Assembly (NCBI RefSeq): GCF_000447795.1
Contig: NZ_AUNI01000014.1
Span: 1-64,000 of the forward strand
Direction of reading: 5' to 3'
DNA from: Bacteriovorax sp. Seq25_V
GTDB lineage: Bacteria; Bdellovibrionota; Bacteriovoracia; Bacteriovoracales; Bacteriovoracaceae
DNA: 64,000 nt
Shown one piece after another: positions 17,594 to 25,700 of the stretch; positions within the stretch are counted from its first letter, which is position 1; the number at the start of each line of letters is the position of its first letter. The position numbers were made by a program, and so were the translations under genes. The notes under the pieces were generated by a model. It saw only the letters and a list, made by a program, of their open reading frames with translations, was not told where the DNA came from and did not search any database.

Positions 17594-18469
17594 ATGCACA
17601 GTAATTTATGGGTAGAAGAAGTTTTTGAAGATATATACGGAATGAGATTTAAAGTTGAAAAAGTACTTTATTCTCAAAAGAGTGAATTTCAAACAGTAGA
17701 CGTTGTTGAAACAAAGGGGCATGGTAAAATGCTTCTTAACGACGGCCTGGTAATGATCACAGAGAGAGATGAATTTGTTTATCACGACATGATCACTCAC
17801 GTTCCACTATTTGTTCACCCTAACCCAAAAAAGGTACTTGTTATCGGTGGTGGAGATGGTGGTACAGCACGTGAAGTTTTAAGACACGCAGCTGTTGAAA
17901 AATGTGTCATGGTTGAAATTGATAAATGTGTAATTGATGCATGTATCGAGCATATTCCACAAACTTCTGAAGTTCTCAAAGGTCACGAAAAGCTCGAACT
18001 AATTGTTGGAGACGGAGTTAAGTACGCTAAAGAAACAACAGAAAAATTTGACGTTATTATCGTAGACTCAACAGACCCAATCGGTCCTGCGGCTCCACTA
18101 TTTGGTCCAGAGTTTTATAATGATATCTATAGCTGTCTAAGTGAAAATGGAATTGTTGTTTCTCAGGGAGAATCACCATTTTTTAATGCTGATGTACAAA
18201 AGAGTATGCTTGAAGTTCTTAATGGAATCTTTCCAAAAGTTTTCATCTATAACTTCTCTAACCTATCTTATCCAGGTGGTTACTGGTCATTTACTTTTGC
18301 TTCAAAAGGTCTTGAGCCAATCAAAGATTTTGACGCTTCAAGAGTTGATGCTAGCAAGCTAGAATTTAACTACTACAATAAGGGCCTACATACGAGTGCT
18401 TTCATGATTCCATCATTTCACCGTAAGCACCTAAAAGGTCTGATCCAAAATCCAGAGACTCTTTTCTAA
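17594..18469 (+). CDS. speE: Spermidine synthase
   Basis: Aminopropyltransferase that adds the aminopropyl group of decarboxylated AdoMet to putrescine. 291 residues with the family signature VIGGGDGGTAREVLRH, the acidic MVEIDK, GDGVKYA, and the catalytic loop IIVDSTDPIGPA. The start is the ATG at 17594 (AAGGA upstream); a longer frame would overlap the decarboxylase gene. The order AdoMet decarboxylase-speE, with speA on the other strand 2.4 kb away, gives most of an arginine-to-spermidine route, lacking only agmatine-to-putrescine genes in this window. Confidence 0.95.
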   Translation: MHSNLWVEEVFEDIYGMRFKVEKVLYSQKSEFQTVDVVETKGHGKMLLNDGLVMITERDEFVYHDMITHVPLFVHPNPKKVLVIGGGDGGTAREVLRHAAVEKCVMVEIDKCVIDACIEHIPQTSEVLKGHEKLELIVGDGVKYAKETTEKFDVIIVDSTDPIGPAAPLFGPEFYNDIYSCLSENGIVVSQGESPFFNADVQKSMLEVLNGIFPKVFIYNFSNLSYPGGYWSFTFASKGLEPIKDFDASRVDASKLEFNYYNKGLHTSAFMIPSFHRKHLKGLIQNPETLF

Positions 18470-18472
18470 AAA

Positions 18473-18934
18473 ATGAACTACTGGATTTTTAAGTCAGAGC
18501 CAGACACTTTTTCGATTGATGATCTAAAATCACGTCCAGGGCAAAAAGAGCCCTGGAATGGTGTTAGAAATTACCAAGCGAGAAATTTTTTGAGAGACGA
18601 GGTCAAAGTTGGTGACCTCATCCTCTTTCACCACTCAAGCTGCAAAGTGCCTGGGATAGCAGGAGTTGCAAAGGTTGTGAAAGCAGCCTACCCAGACCAT
18701 ACCGCACAAGACAAGACAAGCGATTATTACGATCCAAAAGCAACTCAAGAAAATCCAATTTGGTACATGGTAGATGTTCAATTTGTAGAGAAATTTACAG
18801 ACGTCATTACATTAAAAGAAATTAAGGAAAATCCGAAATTCGAAAATCTCATCCTTACTCGTAAAGGAAACAGACTTTCAATTATGCCGATCTCAAAAAA
18901 AGAATTTGAAGAGCTTAGTAAATTAAGATCTTAA
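18473..18934 (+). CDS. EVE-domain protein
   Basis: 153-residue single-domain protein of the EVE/PUA-like class (relative of human THYN1 and of YTH domains). Seen: YWIFKSEPDTFSIDDL at the N terminus, WNGVRNYQARNFLRD, GDLILFHHSS and PIWYMVDVQF, in the usual order. EVE domains are proposed to bind modified bases in DNA or RNA; the exact target of this bacterial group is not settled. It begins 3 bp after speE and is almost certainly co-transcribed with it. Its last 20 bp overlap the convergent small membrane gene. Confidence 0.9.
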   Translation: MNYWIFKSEPDTFSIDDLKSRPGQKEPWNGVRNYQARNFLRDEVKVGDLILFHHSSCKVPGIAGVAKVVKAAYPDHTAQDKTSDYYDPKATQENPIWYMVDVQFVEKFTDVITLKEIKENPKFENLILTRKGNRLSIMPISKKEFEELSKLRS

Positions 18935-19211
18935 GCCCCTGCAAGAATTCTCGCCCCGGCCCCGTATAGGAAAACATAAGAAGAGCTGTCGTCATCACGA
19001 TAGCGATAGCAAAAGTCGCAAGGATAAAAATCCCAGTGGTCCCAACACGATTTTTAAAACTCTGTTCGAAGTATAAATGAAGATCTTCCGTCTTATTATG
19101 AAGAGGCGCTTCAACCATCTCCGGTTGATGATCACCACCGAAATCACCTTGTAAATTTTCTTCTGAACTTGATGATGAACCACCATCTAAATCTAAGTTT
19201 GCTAAATCCAT
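18915..19211 (-). CDS. Small single-pass membrane protein of unknown function
   Basis: 98 residues: an acidic, serine- and glycine-rich N terminus, a charged middle and one transmembrane helix at about residues 58-82 (GTTGIFILATFAIAIVMTTALLM), then a short tail. No known domain. It follows the chemoreceptor-hemerythrin gene on the same strand after 42 bp, and its ribosome binding site (GGAG) lies inside a perfect 10-bp hairpin (19214-19243), which argues for regulated translation and so for a real gene. The 3' end overlaps the EVE gene by 20 bp. Confidence 0.6.
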   Translation of the reverse strand: MDLANLDLDGGSSSSSEENLQGDFGGDHQPEMVEAPLHNKTEDLHLYFEQSFKNRVGTTGIFILATFAIAIVMTTALLMFSYTGPGREFLQGLKILIY

Positions 19212-19213
19212 AA

Positions 19214-19243
19214 CTAGTCTCCGAGGTACTTATCGGAGACTAG
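19214..19243 (-). promoter_or_regulatory. Hairpin burying the ribosome binding site of the small membrane protein gene
   Basis: A perfect 10-bp stem (CTAGTCTCCG at 19214-19223, CGGAGACTAG at 19234-19243) with a 10-nt loop. On the minus strand the 3' arm contains GGAG, 7 nt before the ATG at 19211. There is no T-run, so it is not an ordinary terminator. The stem would hide the Shine-Dalgarno sequence; the 5' arm continues CTCCGATA, as at 51686-51693. Confidence 0.55.
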
Positions 19244-19253
19244 CAATCAAATA

Positions 19254-20729
19254 TTAAGCGCTTTGTAGTTTTGAATGTTTAGCGTATTGAGTGTCAACCC
19301 CAAGGATATGACTTACGAGCCAGTTTTTAAGGAAGGCTACAAACTTCTTCTTATCAAGAGTATTAGATTTTAACTGCCCTTCATATTCCCCAAATTTTGC
19401 GAGCATATTTTCATGAATCTTCTTATGAGCAGCATAATCTGGGTAATTAATACTTCTCATAAACTCCTCTTCTTCCGAAAAATGAAACACAGTAAAGTTC
19501 TTTAATGATTCAAACCTTTCCATTGTCTCGCTTCTGTCGTCATCATTAAGAGAGAGAACAAGGTAATTAATCTTTTCAATCAACTCCTGGTGCTCTTCAT
19601 CAACTTTATCAATACCGATAAGGAATTTATCATCCCACTTAAAGTCAGCTAAAACTTGCGTTACCTTCTGACCAGAAGTGACTTCTTCATAAGTTGATTC
19701 AAAAGACTCATCAAGTTCTTTAAACTCATCATTTAATGAGGAAGCAATTTGATAAGCCTGTTTTGCCACAAGAGTTGTTCTTTGATTATTTTGCTCTAGT
19801 AGATAAATGGCTTTTGAAATTTGCTCAACACCGATCGCTTGCTCAGAAGTTGATCTTGATATTTCTCCAATCTTTGCTGAAACAATATCCACAGTACTTG
19901 CGATCTCATTGAAAGTTCTCATGCTCTCTTCAACACTTTGGCTTCCTACTTCAATATTACGGGAAGCCATTTCAATAAGTGTATGTACTTTGTTAGTTGT
20001 ATCATCAACAATTCTATTAACTGTCGTTAGACCTGACTCAAGGATTGCCGAAATCTCTTTCGCCGCTTCCCCTGACATATTAGCAAGGTTTCCGACCTCT
20101 TCAGCAACAACAGCAAAACCTTTACCGTGCTCACCTGCACGAGCCGCCTCAACAGATGCGTTGAATGAAAGAAGTTTCGTTTGAAAAACGATATCATTAA
20201 TAATTTTTGTTTTTTCAGAAATTTCAGAGATTACGTTTTTAATTTGATCAAACTCTTTTGTATTTTCACTCATTGAAACTTCAAATTCATTATTACCATC
20301 TTTAATAACAGAGAATGCTCCGCCAAGTTCAGACATTACTTTCTGACCCGCACGCACTTTCTCAAGACAAGAAGTTGTCTCTCTCAATGACTCATCAGTG
20401 AAGTCACGATTAACTCTCAGTGTTGCATTGATCTGATCCATCGCTGAAACTGTTTGATGAAGTTGCTCAGCCTGCTCAATCGCCCCTTCAGAAAGGTTGC
20501 TACTTGTAGAGGAAATTTGATCAGAGACACCTGATAGAGAGTCAATTTTCATTTTTAGATTTGCAAGATGGGAAGAGACCTTCTTACTTTTTCGGTAATC
20601 AAGAATTTGAATAACTGCAATAATGGCCAACAAAAGGACACTAAAACCAAGTGTAAAAAAATTATCGCGATGATATAGAAAATTATAAACAATGTTACAT
20701 GTCAATAAAGTTAATATGACTTTCATCAT
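19254..20729 (-). CDS. Methyl-accepting chemotaxis-type signalling protein with C-terminal hemerythrin domain
   Basis: 491 residues. Two N-terminal membrane helices with almost no periplasmic loop (about residues 2-45), a long coiled-coil signalling domain with the chemoreceptor hairpin tip (VFQTKLLSFNASVEAARAGE and FAVVAEEVGNLA), and a C-terminal bacteriohemerythrin (about 360-485). The di-iron ligands are visible: DEEHQEL, FTVFHFSEEEEF, AAHKKIHENM and the terminal HILGVD. Hemerythrin binds O2, so the protein probably senses intracellular oxygen and signals to CheA. AGGAG lies 3 nt before the first ATG and 6 nt before the second (20726); the second may be the true start. No che genes are nearby. 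Confidence 0.9.
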   Translation of the reverse strand: MMKVILTLLTCNIVYNFLYHRDNFFTLGFSVLLLAIIAVIQILDYRKSKKVSSHLANLKMKIDSLSGVSDQISSTSSNLSEGAIEQAEQLHQTVSAMDQINATLRVNRDFTDESLRETTSCLEKVRAGQKVMSELGGAFSVIKDGNNEFEVSMSENTKEFDQIKNVISEISEKTKIINDIVFQTKLLSFNASVEAARAGEHGKGFAVVAEEVGNLANMSGEAAKEISAILESGLTTVNRIVDDTTNKVHTLIEMASRNIEVGSQSVEESMRTFNEIASTVDIVSAKIGEISRSTSEQAIGVEQISKAIYLLEQNNQRTTLVAKQAYQIASSLNDEFKELDESFESTYEEVTSGQKVTQVLADFKWDDKFLIGIDKVDEEHQELIEKINYLVLSLNDDDRSETMERFESLKNFTVFHFSEEEEFMRSINYPDYAAHKKIHENMLAKFGEYEGQLKSNTLDKKKFVAFLKNWLVSHILGVDTQYAKHSKLQSA

Positions 20730-20850
20730 GATCTCCTGAGCATTTTATAAATTCTCAAGCCAGTTCGGATTTTTGTCAAATAATTGTAGCCATTTAGAGA
20801 CATGATAATAATCATTAAAGAATCTTAATATTTTAAATACCTGAAAAAAA

Positions 20851-20870
20851 AAGGAGTCTTAAGACTCCTT
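20851..20870. terminator. Bidirectional rho-independent terminator
   Basis: A perfect 20-bp palindrome (AAGGAGTCTTAAGACTCCTT) flanked by A and T runs, placed 3 bp beyond the speA stop codon. It would end speA transcripts on the minus strand and stop read-through on the plus strand. Confidence 0.85.
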
Positions 20871-20873
20871 TTT

Positions 20874-22790
20874 TTACATTTTTAAGTAAGTATAACCTTT
20901 TAAACAATCTTCATAGAAGTCAGTAAGGCCTACCCCTTCTCTCGGATTTATTAACCCGCGAGAAACCTGGTGATCAATTGCCTTTTTTACAGTGAAGGCC
21001 ATGAACTGTGGATTGTACTGCATTGTTGAAAGAACTTGTGCAGCCGAAGTTCCTTTAATGATCTCTTCAATATAAAATCCTTTCGGATCATCTTCATGAG
21101 CGTAAACGTGAACTTCAGTAAGGCGTCCAAAAAGGTTATGCATATCACCCATAACGTCTTGGTAAGCACCTGTCAGGAAAATTCCAAGATAGTAATCCTC
21201 ACCAGAAGCAAGGTCATGAAGAGGAATTGTCTTCTTCACACCTGTTTCCATATCAATAAACTTATCGATCTTCCCATCACTATCACAAGTAATATCAACG
21301 AGAGAAACTCTCTTCTCTGGACGTTCATCAAGTTTTGCGATTGGTACTACTGGAAGTAATTGGTCAATGGCCCAACTATCCGCTGCAGATTGGAATACAG
21401 AGAAGTTACATAGGTACTGACCAGCTAAATAATCTTCAAGATCAAGAGCTGTATCGTGTACGTAATCTTCTTTAGAAACAAGACTTGAAACTTTCTTTAA
21501 GACTTTCCAATAAATTGTTTCAATTTTAGCTCTCTCTTCAAGAGAAAGAATCCCAAGAGAAAATGCATTAAGAGCATCTTCTTTTAGTTTAGAAGCATCG
21601 TTGTATGCCTCCTGCCAATTTCTATACTTATCAAGTTCTTCATCAAGCTCTCTCATGTTAGAAACAAGGATATGCTCGCCTGTAGTTTTCTTCGTATCAA
21701 AATCAACATTTGTATTATCAATTTCACCAATAATATTTGTAATAACACAACTGTGGTGAGCAGTAATAGCACGACCTGATTCTGTAATAATATTTGGGTG
21801 ATCAACGTCTTCAAGATCACAAACCTGCTTCAAACCATAAACGATGTCAGCAACATACTCTTCAATTTGATAGTTAATCGATGAATCATTTGTTGAACCA
21901 GTTCCGTCGTAATCGACACCAAGTCCACCACCAACGTCAAAGTACTCAAGAGGAACCCCAAGCTTAGCAAGCTTACAGTAAATTCTTGAACCTTCAGCAA
22001 TGGCATCTTTGATCGCTCTAATATCTGTAATTTGAGAACCAATATGAAAGTGGAATAACTTTAATGAATCAAGAAGATCATTTTCTCTTAGAAGGTTTAC
22101 AGCGAGAAGAATTTCACTAATTGAAAGACCAAATTTGGCCCTCTCTCCACCAGAACTCTCCCACTTTCCTTTACCCTTAACAGTCATCTTTGCTCTAATA
22201 CCAATTAATGGTTGAACATTAAGTTCTTTTGCCAGACGAATAATTTTTGTAAGTTCAGTAAATTTCTCAACAACAATAAGCATCTTACGATTAAGCTTTC
22301 TTCCAAGAAGAGCAAGCTTAAGATACTCCTCATCTTTGTAACCATTAAGAACAGTTAGTGAGTCTTTATTTGTATTGTATGCAAGAACAGCTATCAGCTC
22401 TGCTTTTGAACCAGCTTCGAGTCCAAAGTTATACTTACTTCCAGCATCAACGATCTCTTCAACAACTTCTCGCATCTGGTTTACTTTAACAGGATAAACT
22501 CCAAAGAACTTTCCTTCGTAACTTGCATCTTCGATTGTATCTCTGAAAGTCTTATTTAGAAGCTTAACTTGAGCTCTAAGAATATCGTGAAAACGAAGAA
22601 CCACAGGAAACTGAACGCCTTGAGATTTGATTTCTTCGATAACATCACTAATCACGATCTTTTGTTTTGAGCGCGATTTTTGAGGAAGAACGGAAAGATT
22701 CCCTTCTTCATTAATTTCGAAGTAACCTGCTCCCCATTTAGAAACATTATAGGCCTTATCCGCATCCTCTACGGTCCAATCATTTTTCAA
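20874..22790 (-). CDS. speA: Biosynthetic arginine decarboxylase
   Basis: PLP enzyme of the alanine-racemase-fold (class III) family that makes agmatine from arginine, first step of the arginine route to putrescine. Seen: the PLP lysine in YPVKVNQ, HFHIGSQ, YFDVGGGLGVDYDGT and ITESGRA, at the expected spacing; about 638 residues, normal for SpeA. No ATG opens the frame: a TTG at 22802 has no Shine-Dalgarno, while a TTG at 22790 is preceded by GGAG at 6 nt, so I choose the latter. With the AdoMet decarboxylase and speE it outlines spermidine synthesis; agmatinase or the AguA/B pair is not in this window. Confidence 0.93.
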   Translation of the reverse strand: MKNDWTVEDADKAYNVSKWGAGYFEINEEGNLSVLPQKSRSKQKIVISDVIEEIKSQGVQFPVVLRFHDILRAQVKLLNKTFRDTIEDASYEGKFFGVYPVKVNQMREVVEEIVDAGSKYNFGLEAGSKAELIAVLAYNTNKDSLTVLNGYKDEEYLKLALLGRKLNRKMLIVVEKFTELTKIIRLAKELNVQPLIGIRAKMTVKGKGKWESSGGERAKFGLSISEILLAVNLLRENDLLDSLKLFHFHIGSQITDIRAIKDAIAEGSRIYCKLAKLGVPLEYFDVGGGLGVDYDGTGSTNDSSINYQIEEYVADIVYGLKQVCDLEDVDHPNIITESGRAITAHHSCVITNIIGEIDNTNVDFDTKKTTGEHILVSNMRELDEELDKYRNWQEAYNDASKLKEDALNAFSLGILSLEERAKIETIYWKVLKKVSSLVSKEDYVHDTALDLEDYLAGQYLCNFSVFQSAADSWAIDQLLPVVPIAKLDERPEKRVSLVDITCDSDGKIDKFIDMETGVKKTIPLHDLASGEDYYLGIFLTGAYQDVMGDMHNLFGRLTEVHVYAHEDDPKGFYIEEIIKGTSAAQVLSTMQYNPQFMAFTVKKAIDHQVSRGLINPREGVGLTDFYEDCLKGYTYLKM

Positions 22791-22800
22791 TACCGACTCC

Positions 22801-22820
22801 AAAAAACTGGTTGAAACCAG
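22801..22820 (-). terminator. Short hairpin with T-run just upstream of speA
   Basis: On the minus strand CTGGTT/AACCAG (22807-22820) is followed by six T, ending only about 10 nt before the proposed speA start. It may end transcripts of the upstream M14 gene or act as an attenuator in the speA leader. The stem is small, so termination strength is uncertain. Confidence 0.45.
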
Positions 22821-22881
22821 AAAAAAATATAATAAAAAATCAGCTCACATATACAGTAAGTCCGATTAAAATAAAAGAATA

Positions 22882-23976
22882 TTAGTTCTTTTTACCTGAC
22901 TCTTCTTCGTTATTTTTTTCACTCATTACTAAATTAGATTTCTTAAGGCTTGAGTGGAAAATAGCATAGTCGATTGAAAGCTTAAATTGCTCCCAGTACT
23001 CTTTATGCTTTCTATTGTCACTAGAAGGTAACTCAAGAGTTATTGTAGGAATATTTCTCTCATTTCCCGCATAGTTCCCTAGGCTTCCTGGAAAGAAAGG
23101 ATAATTCTTTACAGTATAGCCCTTGGCCATCTTGCTCATCTGGTCAAGGAGGTTTTCTGCATTACTGCCAATTTCGTGAAAATGCTTATGTGCCATTGTA
23201 GGCCCATCATAATCAAGAATTGTCAGCGGAGCATGAACAGAAATAATTTTTGTAGGGTTATATCTCTTAATTAAATTAACTTGAAATAAAGTTTCTGGCT
23301 CTGACATTGAAGTCTTGCCTGGATCTCTCCTCTTATCCTTTCCATAACGAGAGGCCCAAAGTTTTCTTGCGCTTTTAGACCAATCTTTTGTTGGAAAGTT
23401 TCTATTTACATCAACACCTCTCGCGTTCGTACGAGTTGGTCTCTTTTTAAAAAATGAATCTGGTGAGACAATAGGTGCAACGACAATTAGGTTATCTTTC
23501 AGCTTTTGCTTACCAAGTTCAGTATGAGTTTTCTGATAAAGGTGGTGAAGAATATCAAAACAGAATTTAATAGGAGTGATTTCATCGCCATGGACACCAC
23601 ACATGATTAGTGTCATATTGCGTGGTTCTTCTTTATGGGCATCCTCATCTCCATAGACTGCCCAAATTAAAGGGTCTCCAAGAACAGAATTTCTTACATG
23701 ATTCCACGAAAAAGAATCACAGTGACTTCTTCCCCATCCATAGTGGTGAAATTTTGACTCAATCTTAGTACAAAAGTCAGACACGGCCTTTGTTTCTGGA
23801 ACTTTTACAAACTCTACTTTTTCTACTTCAGATAAAATAGGTTTTACTAAAGGAGACTCTGTTTTCTCAACTGATACATTTACCTCTTCAGTTTTTGTAA
23901 TAGGATTTTCAATAGGTGTAATATTTGAACACCCAGCAAGAATAAATATTAAAATTAGCGCTATAAACTTTTTCAT
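22882..23976 (-). CDS. M14-family zinc peptidase lipoprotein (murein peptide amidase-like)
   Basis: 364 residues with a lipoprotein signal (MKKFIALILIFILAGC; lipobox LAGC), so the product is membrane-anchored outside the cytoplasm. The M14 zinc carboxypeptidase features are present: CGVHGDE (His and Glu ligands), VDVNRNFPT, SVHAPL (third ligand) and LELPSSD (general base Glu). This pattern resembles MpaA/DUF2817-type enzymes that cut the gamma-glutamyl-diaminopimelate bond of murein peptides. The start is at 23974-23976; the frame open to 24111 would run into the divergent gene. A role in degrading peptidoglycan fragments, own or prey-derived, is inferred. Confidence 0.8.
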   Translation of the reverse strand: MKKFIALILIFILAGCSNITPIENPITKTEEVNVSVEKTESPLVKPILSEVEKVEFVKVPETKAVSDFCTKIESKFHHYGWGRSHCDSFSWNHVRNSVLGDPLIWAVYGDEDAHKEEPRNMTLIMCGVHGDEITPIKFCFDILHHLYQKTHTELGKQKLKDNLIVVAPIVSPDSFFKKRPTRTNARGVDVNRNFPTKDWSKSARKLWASRYGKDKRRDPGKTSMSEPETLFQVNLIKRYNPTKIISVHAPLTILDYDGPTMAHKHFHEIGSNAENLLDQMSKMAKGYTVKNYPFFPGSLGNYAGNERNIPTITLELPSSDNRKHKEYWEQFKLSIDYAIFHSSLKKSNLVMSEKNNEEESGKKN

Positions 23977-24021
23977 ATTAGGCCTATTATATACAGAGCG
24001 AATTAGAAAATACACATAATT

Positions 24022-24831
24022 ATGAAGATTATTATAATAGCAAATTCCCCCCAATTCTATACTGTTAGAAGGCTTTTCGAAGAGATTGAGGCGTATGGTC
24101 ATACAGCTCAATTTATCACTCCAAAGGAGCTTAGTACAAGTCTCGCACCGAGTATCGTTTTGAATCGCTGCAGTGGAATTTCATACGATGACTCAGATCT
24201 CGATACCCTCTCAAAAATAAGAGGAGCACTGGTATCTAATGATATTGAACATACTCGCATATTTAGAGACAAATGGCTCCAGTTTAACTATTTCCAAAAG
24301 TATGGCATCCCGACCATTCCTAGCTTTGAGCTAGGGACATCTACTAATAGGTCTAATATTCCTGAATCGATGCATGGCTATTTATTTAAACCAAAGCGAA
24401 GCAATCAAACAAAAGGGATTATCAAGACGGAAAATATCAATTATCAGACCAAGGACCAGCGCTATATCATTCAACCTCTTCTTGAAAAAAAAGCTGAATA
24501 TCGTGTTCTTATTGCATTTGGAGAGGTTCTTGGCATATTGAAAAAGAACCACAGTGACCCATTCGAACTATTAAACTGTGAAAAATCCCATCTTGAATAC
24601 CTAGAATACGCTCAGGCCACAACTGGATTCAAGCACCTTATCGAAAAAATCATGCCCCATGGGCCTCATTTTTACGGCCTTGATATTCTCGAAGATGTGC
24701 ATGGGGACCACCTACTCATCGAACTTAATAACGTTCCAGGCTTCGAATACTTTGAAAAGATCAGTCATGTAAATGTTGCAAAATCTTATCTCCAGGGCCT
24801 TCTAAATAAATTCAATGACTTATGTAGCTAA
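24022..24831 (+). CDS. ATP-grasp ligase, RimK-like
   Basis: 269 residues with the ATP-grasp outline: an N-terminal Rossmann-like part (IIIIANSPQFYTVRRL), the conserved basic stretch FKPKRSNQTKGI, YIIQPLL with a following EYRVLI, and the metal-binding GLDILED and LIELNNVPGFEYF near the C terminus. RimK-type enzymes ligate amino acids (often glutamate) to a carboxylate of a peptide or protein. It is divergent from the M14 amidase with only 45 bp between starts, so the pair may make and break the same gamma-glutamyl-type bond; that link is an inference from position. Substrate unknown. Confidence 0.8.
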   Translation: MKIIIIANSPQFYTVRRLFEEIEAYGHTAQFITPKELSTSLAPSIVLNRCSGISYDDSDLDTLSKIRGALVSNDIEHTRIFRDKWLQFNYFQKYGIPTIPSFELGTSTNRSNIPESMHGYLFKPKRSNQTKGIIKTENINYQTKDQRYIIQPLLEKKAEYRVLIAFGEVLGILKKNHSDPFELLNCEKSHLEYLEYAQATTGFKHLIEKIMPHGPHFYGLDILEDVHGDHLLIELNNVPGFEYFEKISHVNVAKSYLQGLLNKFNDLCS

Positions 24832-24910
24832 AGTTAAACATTCGTATTTCCGATAAAAATATTGTTTGCCTACTGAAACTTTTAGTATATACTGTTATCA
24901 GGAGTTTAGA

Positions 24911-25102
24911 ATGTATATCTGTATTTGTAACGGAATCACTGAAGAAATGTTGGAAACTGCGGCCAAGCAAAGCCACAGCGAAAGAGAAATCCTTAATCGT
25001 CTAGGGGTTGGAAATTCTTGTGGTATTTGTGTTATCGATGCTATCGAAAAACTCAATCAAAAGAATCTGGCCAAACAAAATAACAACGAAAAAAAATCTT
25101 AA
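24911..25102 (+). CDS. bfd: Bacterioferritin-associated ferredoxin
   Basis: 63 residues. The four [2Fe-2S] cysteines of the BFD fold are visible as CIC near the N terminus and CGIC at about residues 37-40, with the helical segment between. Bfd reduces bacterioferritin to release stored iron. Start at 24911 is set by AGGAG 8 nt upstream; a -10-like TATACT lies just before. The bacterioferritin gene follows after 61 bp, the classical pairing. The asparagine/lysine-rich C-terminal tail is an extension of no known role. Confidence 0.9.
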   Translation: MYICICNGITEEMLETAAKQSHSEREILNRLGVGNSCGICVIDAIEKLNQKNLAKQNNNEKKS

Positions 25103-25163
25103 TTAGACTTTAATTCGAATTCCCCTTAGAATAATTTCATATTTTTAAACAAAGGGAATTCAT

Positions 25164-25637
25164 ATGAAAGGTAATCAACAAGTTATTGATGCTTTAAACA
25201 AAGTATTAACTAAAGAGCTTACTGCCATCAACCAATACTTTCTTCACGCAAGAATGCTTCAAGACTGGGGTCTTGAAAAAATCGGTCAACTTGAATACAA
25301 AGCAAGTATCGATGAAATGAAACACGCTGATGAAATCATCAAAAGAATCCTTTTCCTTGAAGGACTTCCAAATGTTCAAAAACTAGATCGCGTACGTATT
25401 GGTCAAAACGTTAAGGAAATTATCGAAGCTGACCTAGCGGTTGAGCACGAAGCACTTCCAATCCTTAGAGAAGCAATTGAACTTTGTGAGAAACTACAAG
25501 ATTTTGCTTCGAGAGAACTTTTCACAGAAATTTTAGAAAGTGAAGAAGAGCATATTGATTGGTTAGAAACTCAACAAAGTCTTATCGATAAGGTTGGGCT
25601 TGAGAACTACATGCAATCACAAATCTCAATGGATTAA
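25164..25637 (+). CDS. bfr: Bacterioferritin
   Basis: 24-subunit haem-containing iron store. The 157 residues align along nearly the whole length with E. coli Bfr: ELTAINQYFLHARM, SIDEMKHAD (which holds the haem-ligand methionine), RILFLEGLPN and EEEHIDWLETQ. The di-iron ferroxidase ligands (E18, E51, H54, E94, E127, H130 in E. coli numbering) appear conserved by pattern. A strong terminator follows. With bfd upstream this is a small iron-storage operon; the haem-related fusion gene lies immediately downstream on the other strand. Confidence 0.96.
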   Translation: MKGNQQVIDALNKVLTKELTAINQYFLHARMLQDWGLEKIGQLEYKASIDEMKHADEIIKRILFLEGLPNVQKLDRVRIGQNVKEIIEADLAVEHEALPILREAIELCEKLQDFASRELFTEILESEEEHIDWLETQQSLIDKVGLENYMQSQISMD

Positions 25638-25651
25638 TTTCAAAATAAAAG

Positions 25652-25678
25652 TCTACTCAAGGAACCCCCTTGAGTAGA
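25652..25678. terminator. Rho-independent terminator between bfr and the convergent fusion gene
   Basis: TCTACTCAAGG (25652-25662) pairs with CCTTGAGTAGA (25668-25678) around a 5-nt loop, with AT-rich flanks on both sides. It can serve the two convergent genes. Confidence 0.8.
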
Positions 25679-25700
25679 TTTATTTCAGATCAAATTATAA

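Noticed and set aside
24827-24856. TAAAGTTA...TCCGATAA before bfd, resembling a FliA (sigma-28) promoter
   Set aside because: The spacer is 12 instead of 11 and the -10 box lacks GCC; a standard TATACT box nearer the gene is a better candidate.
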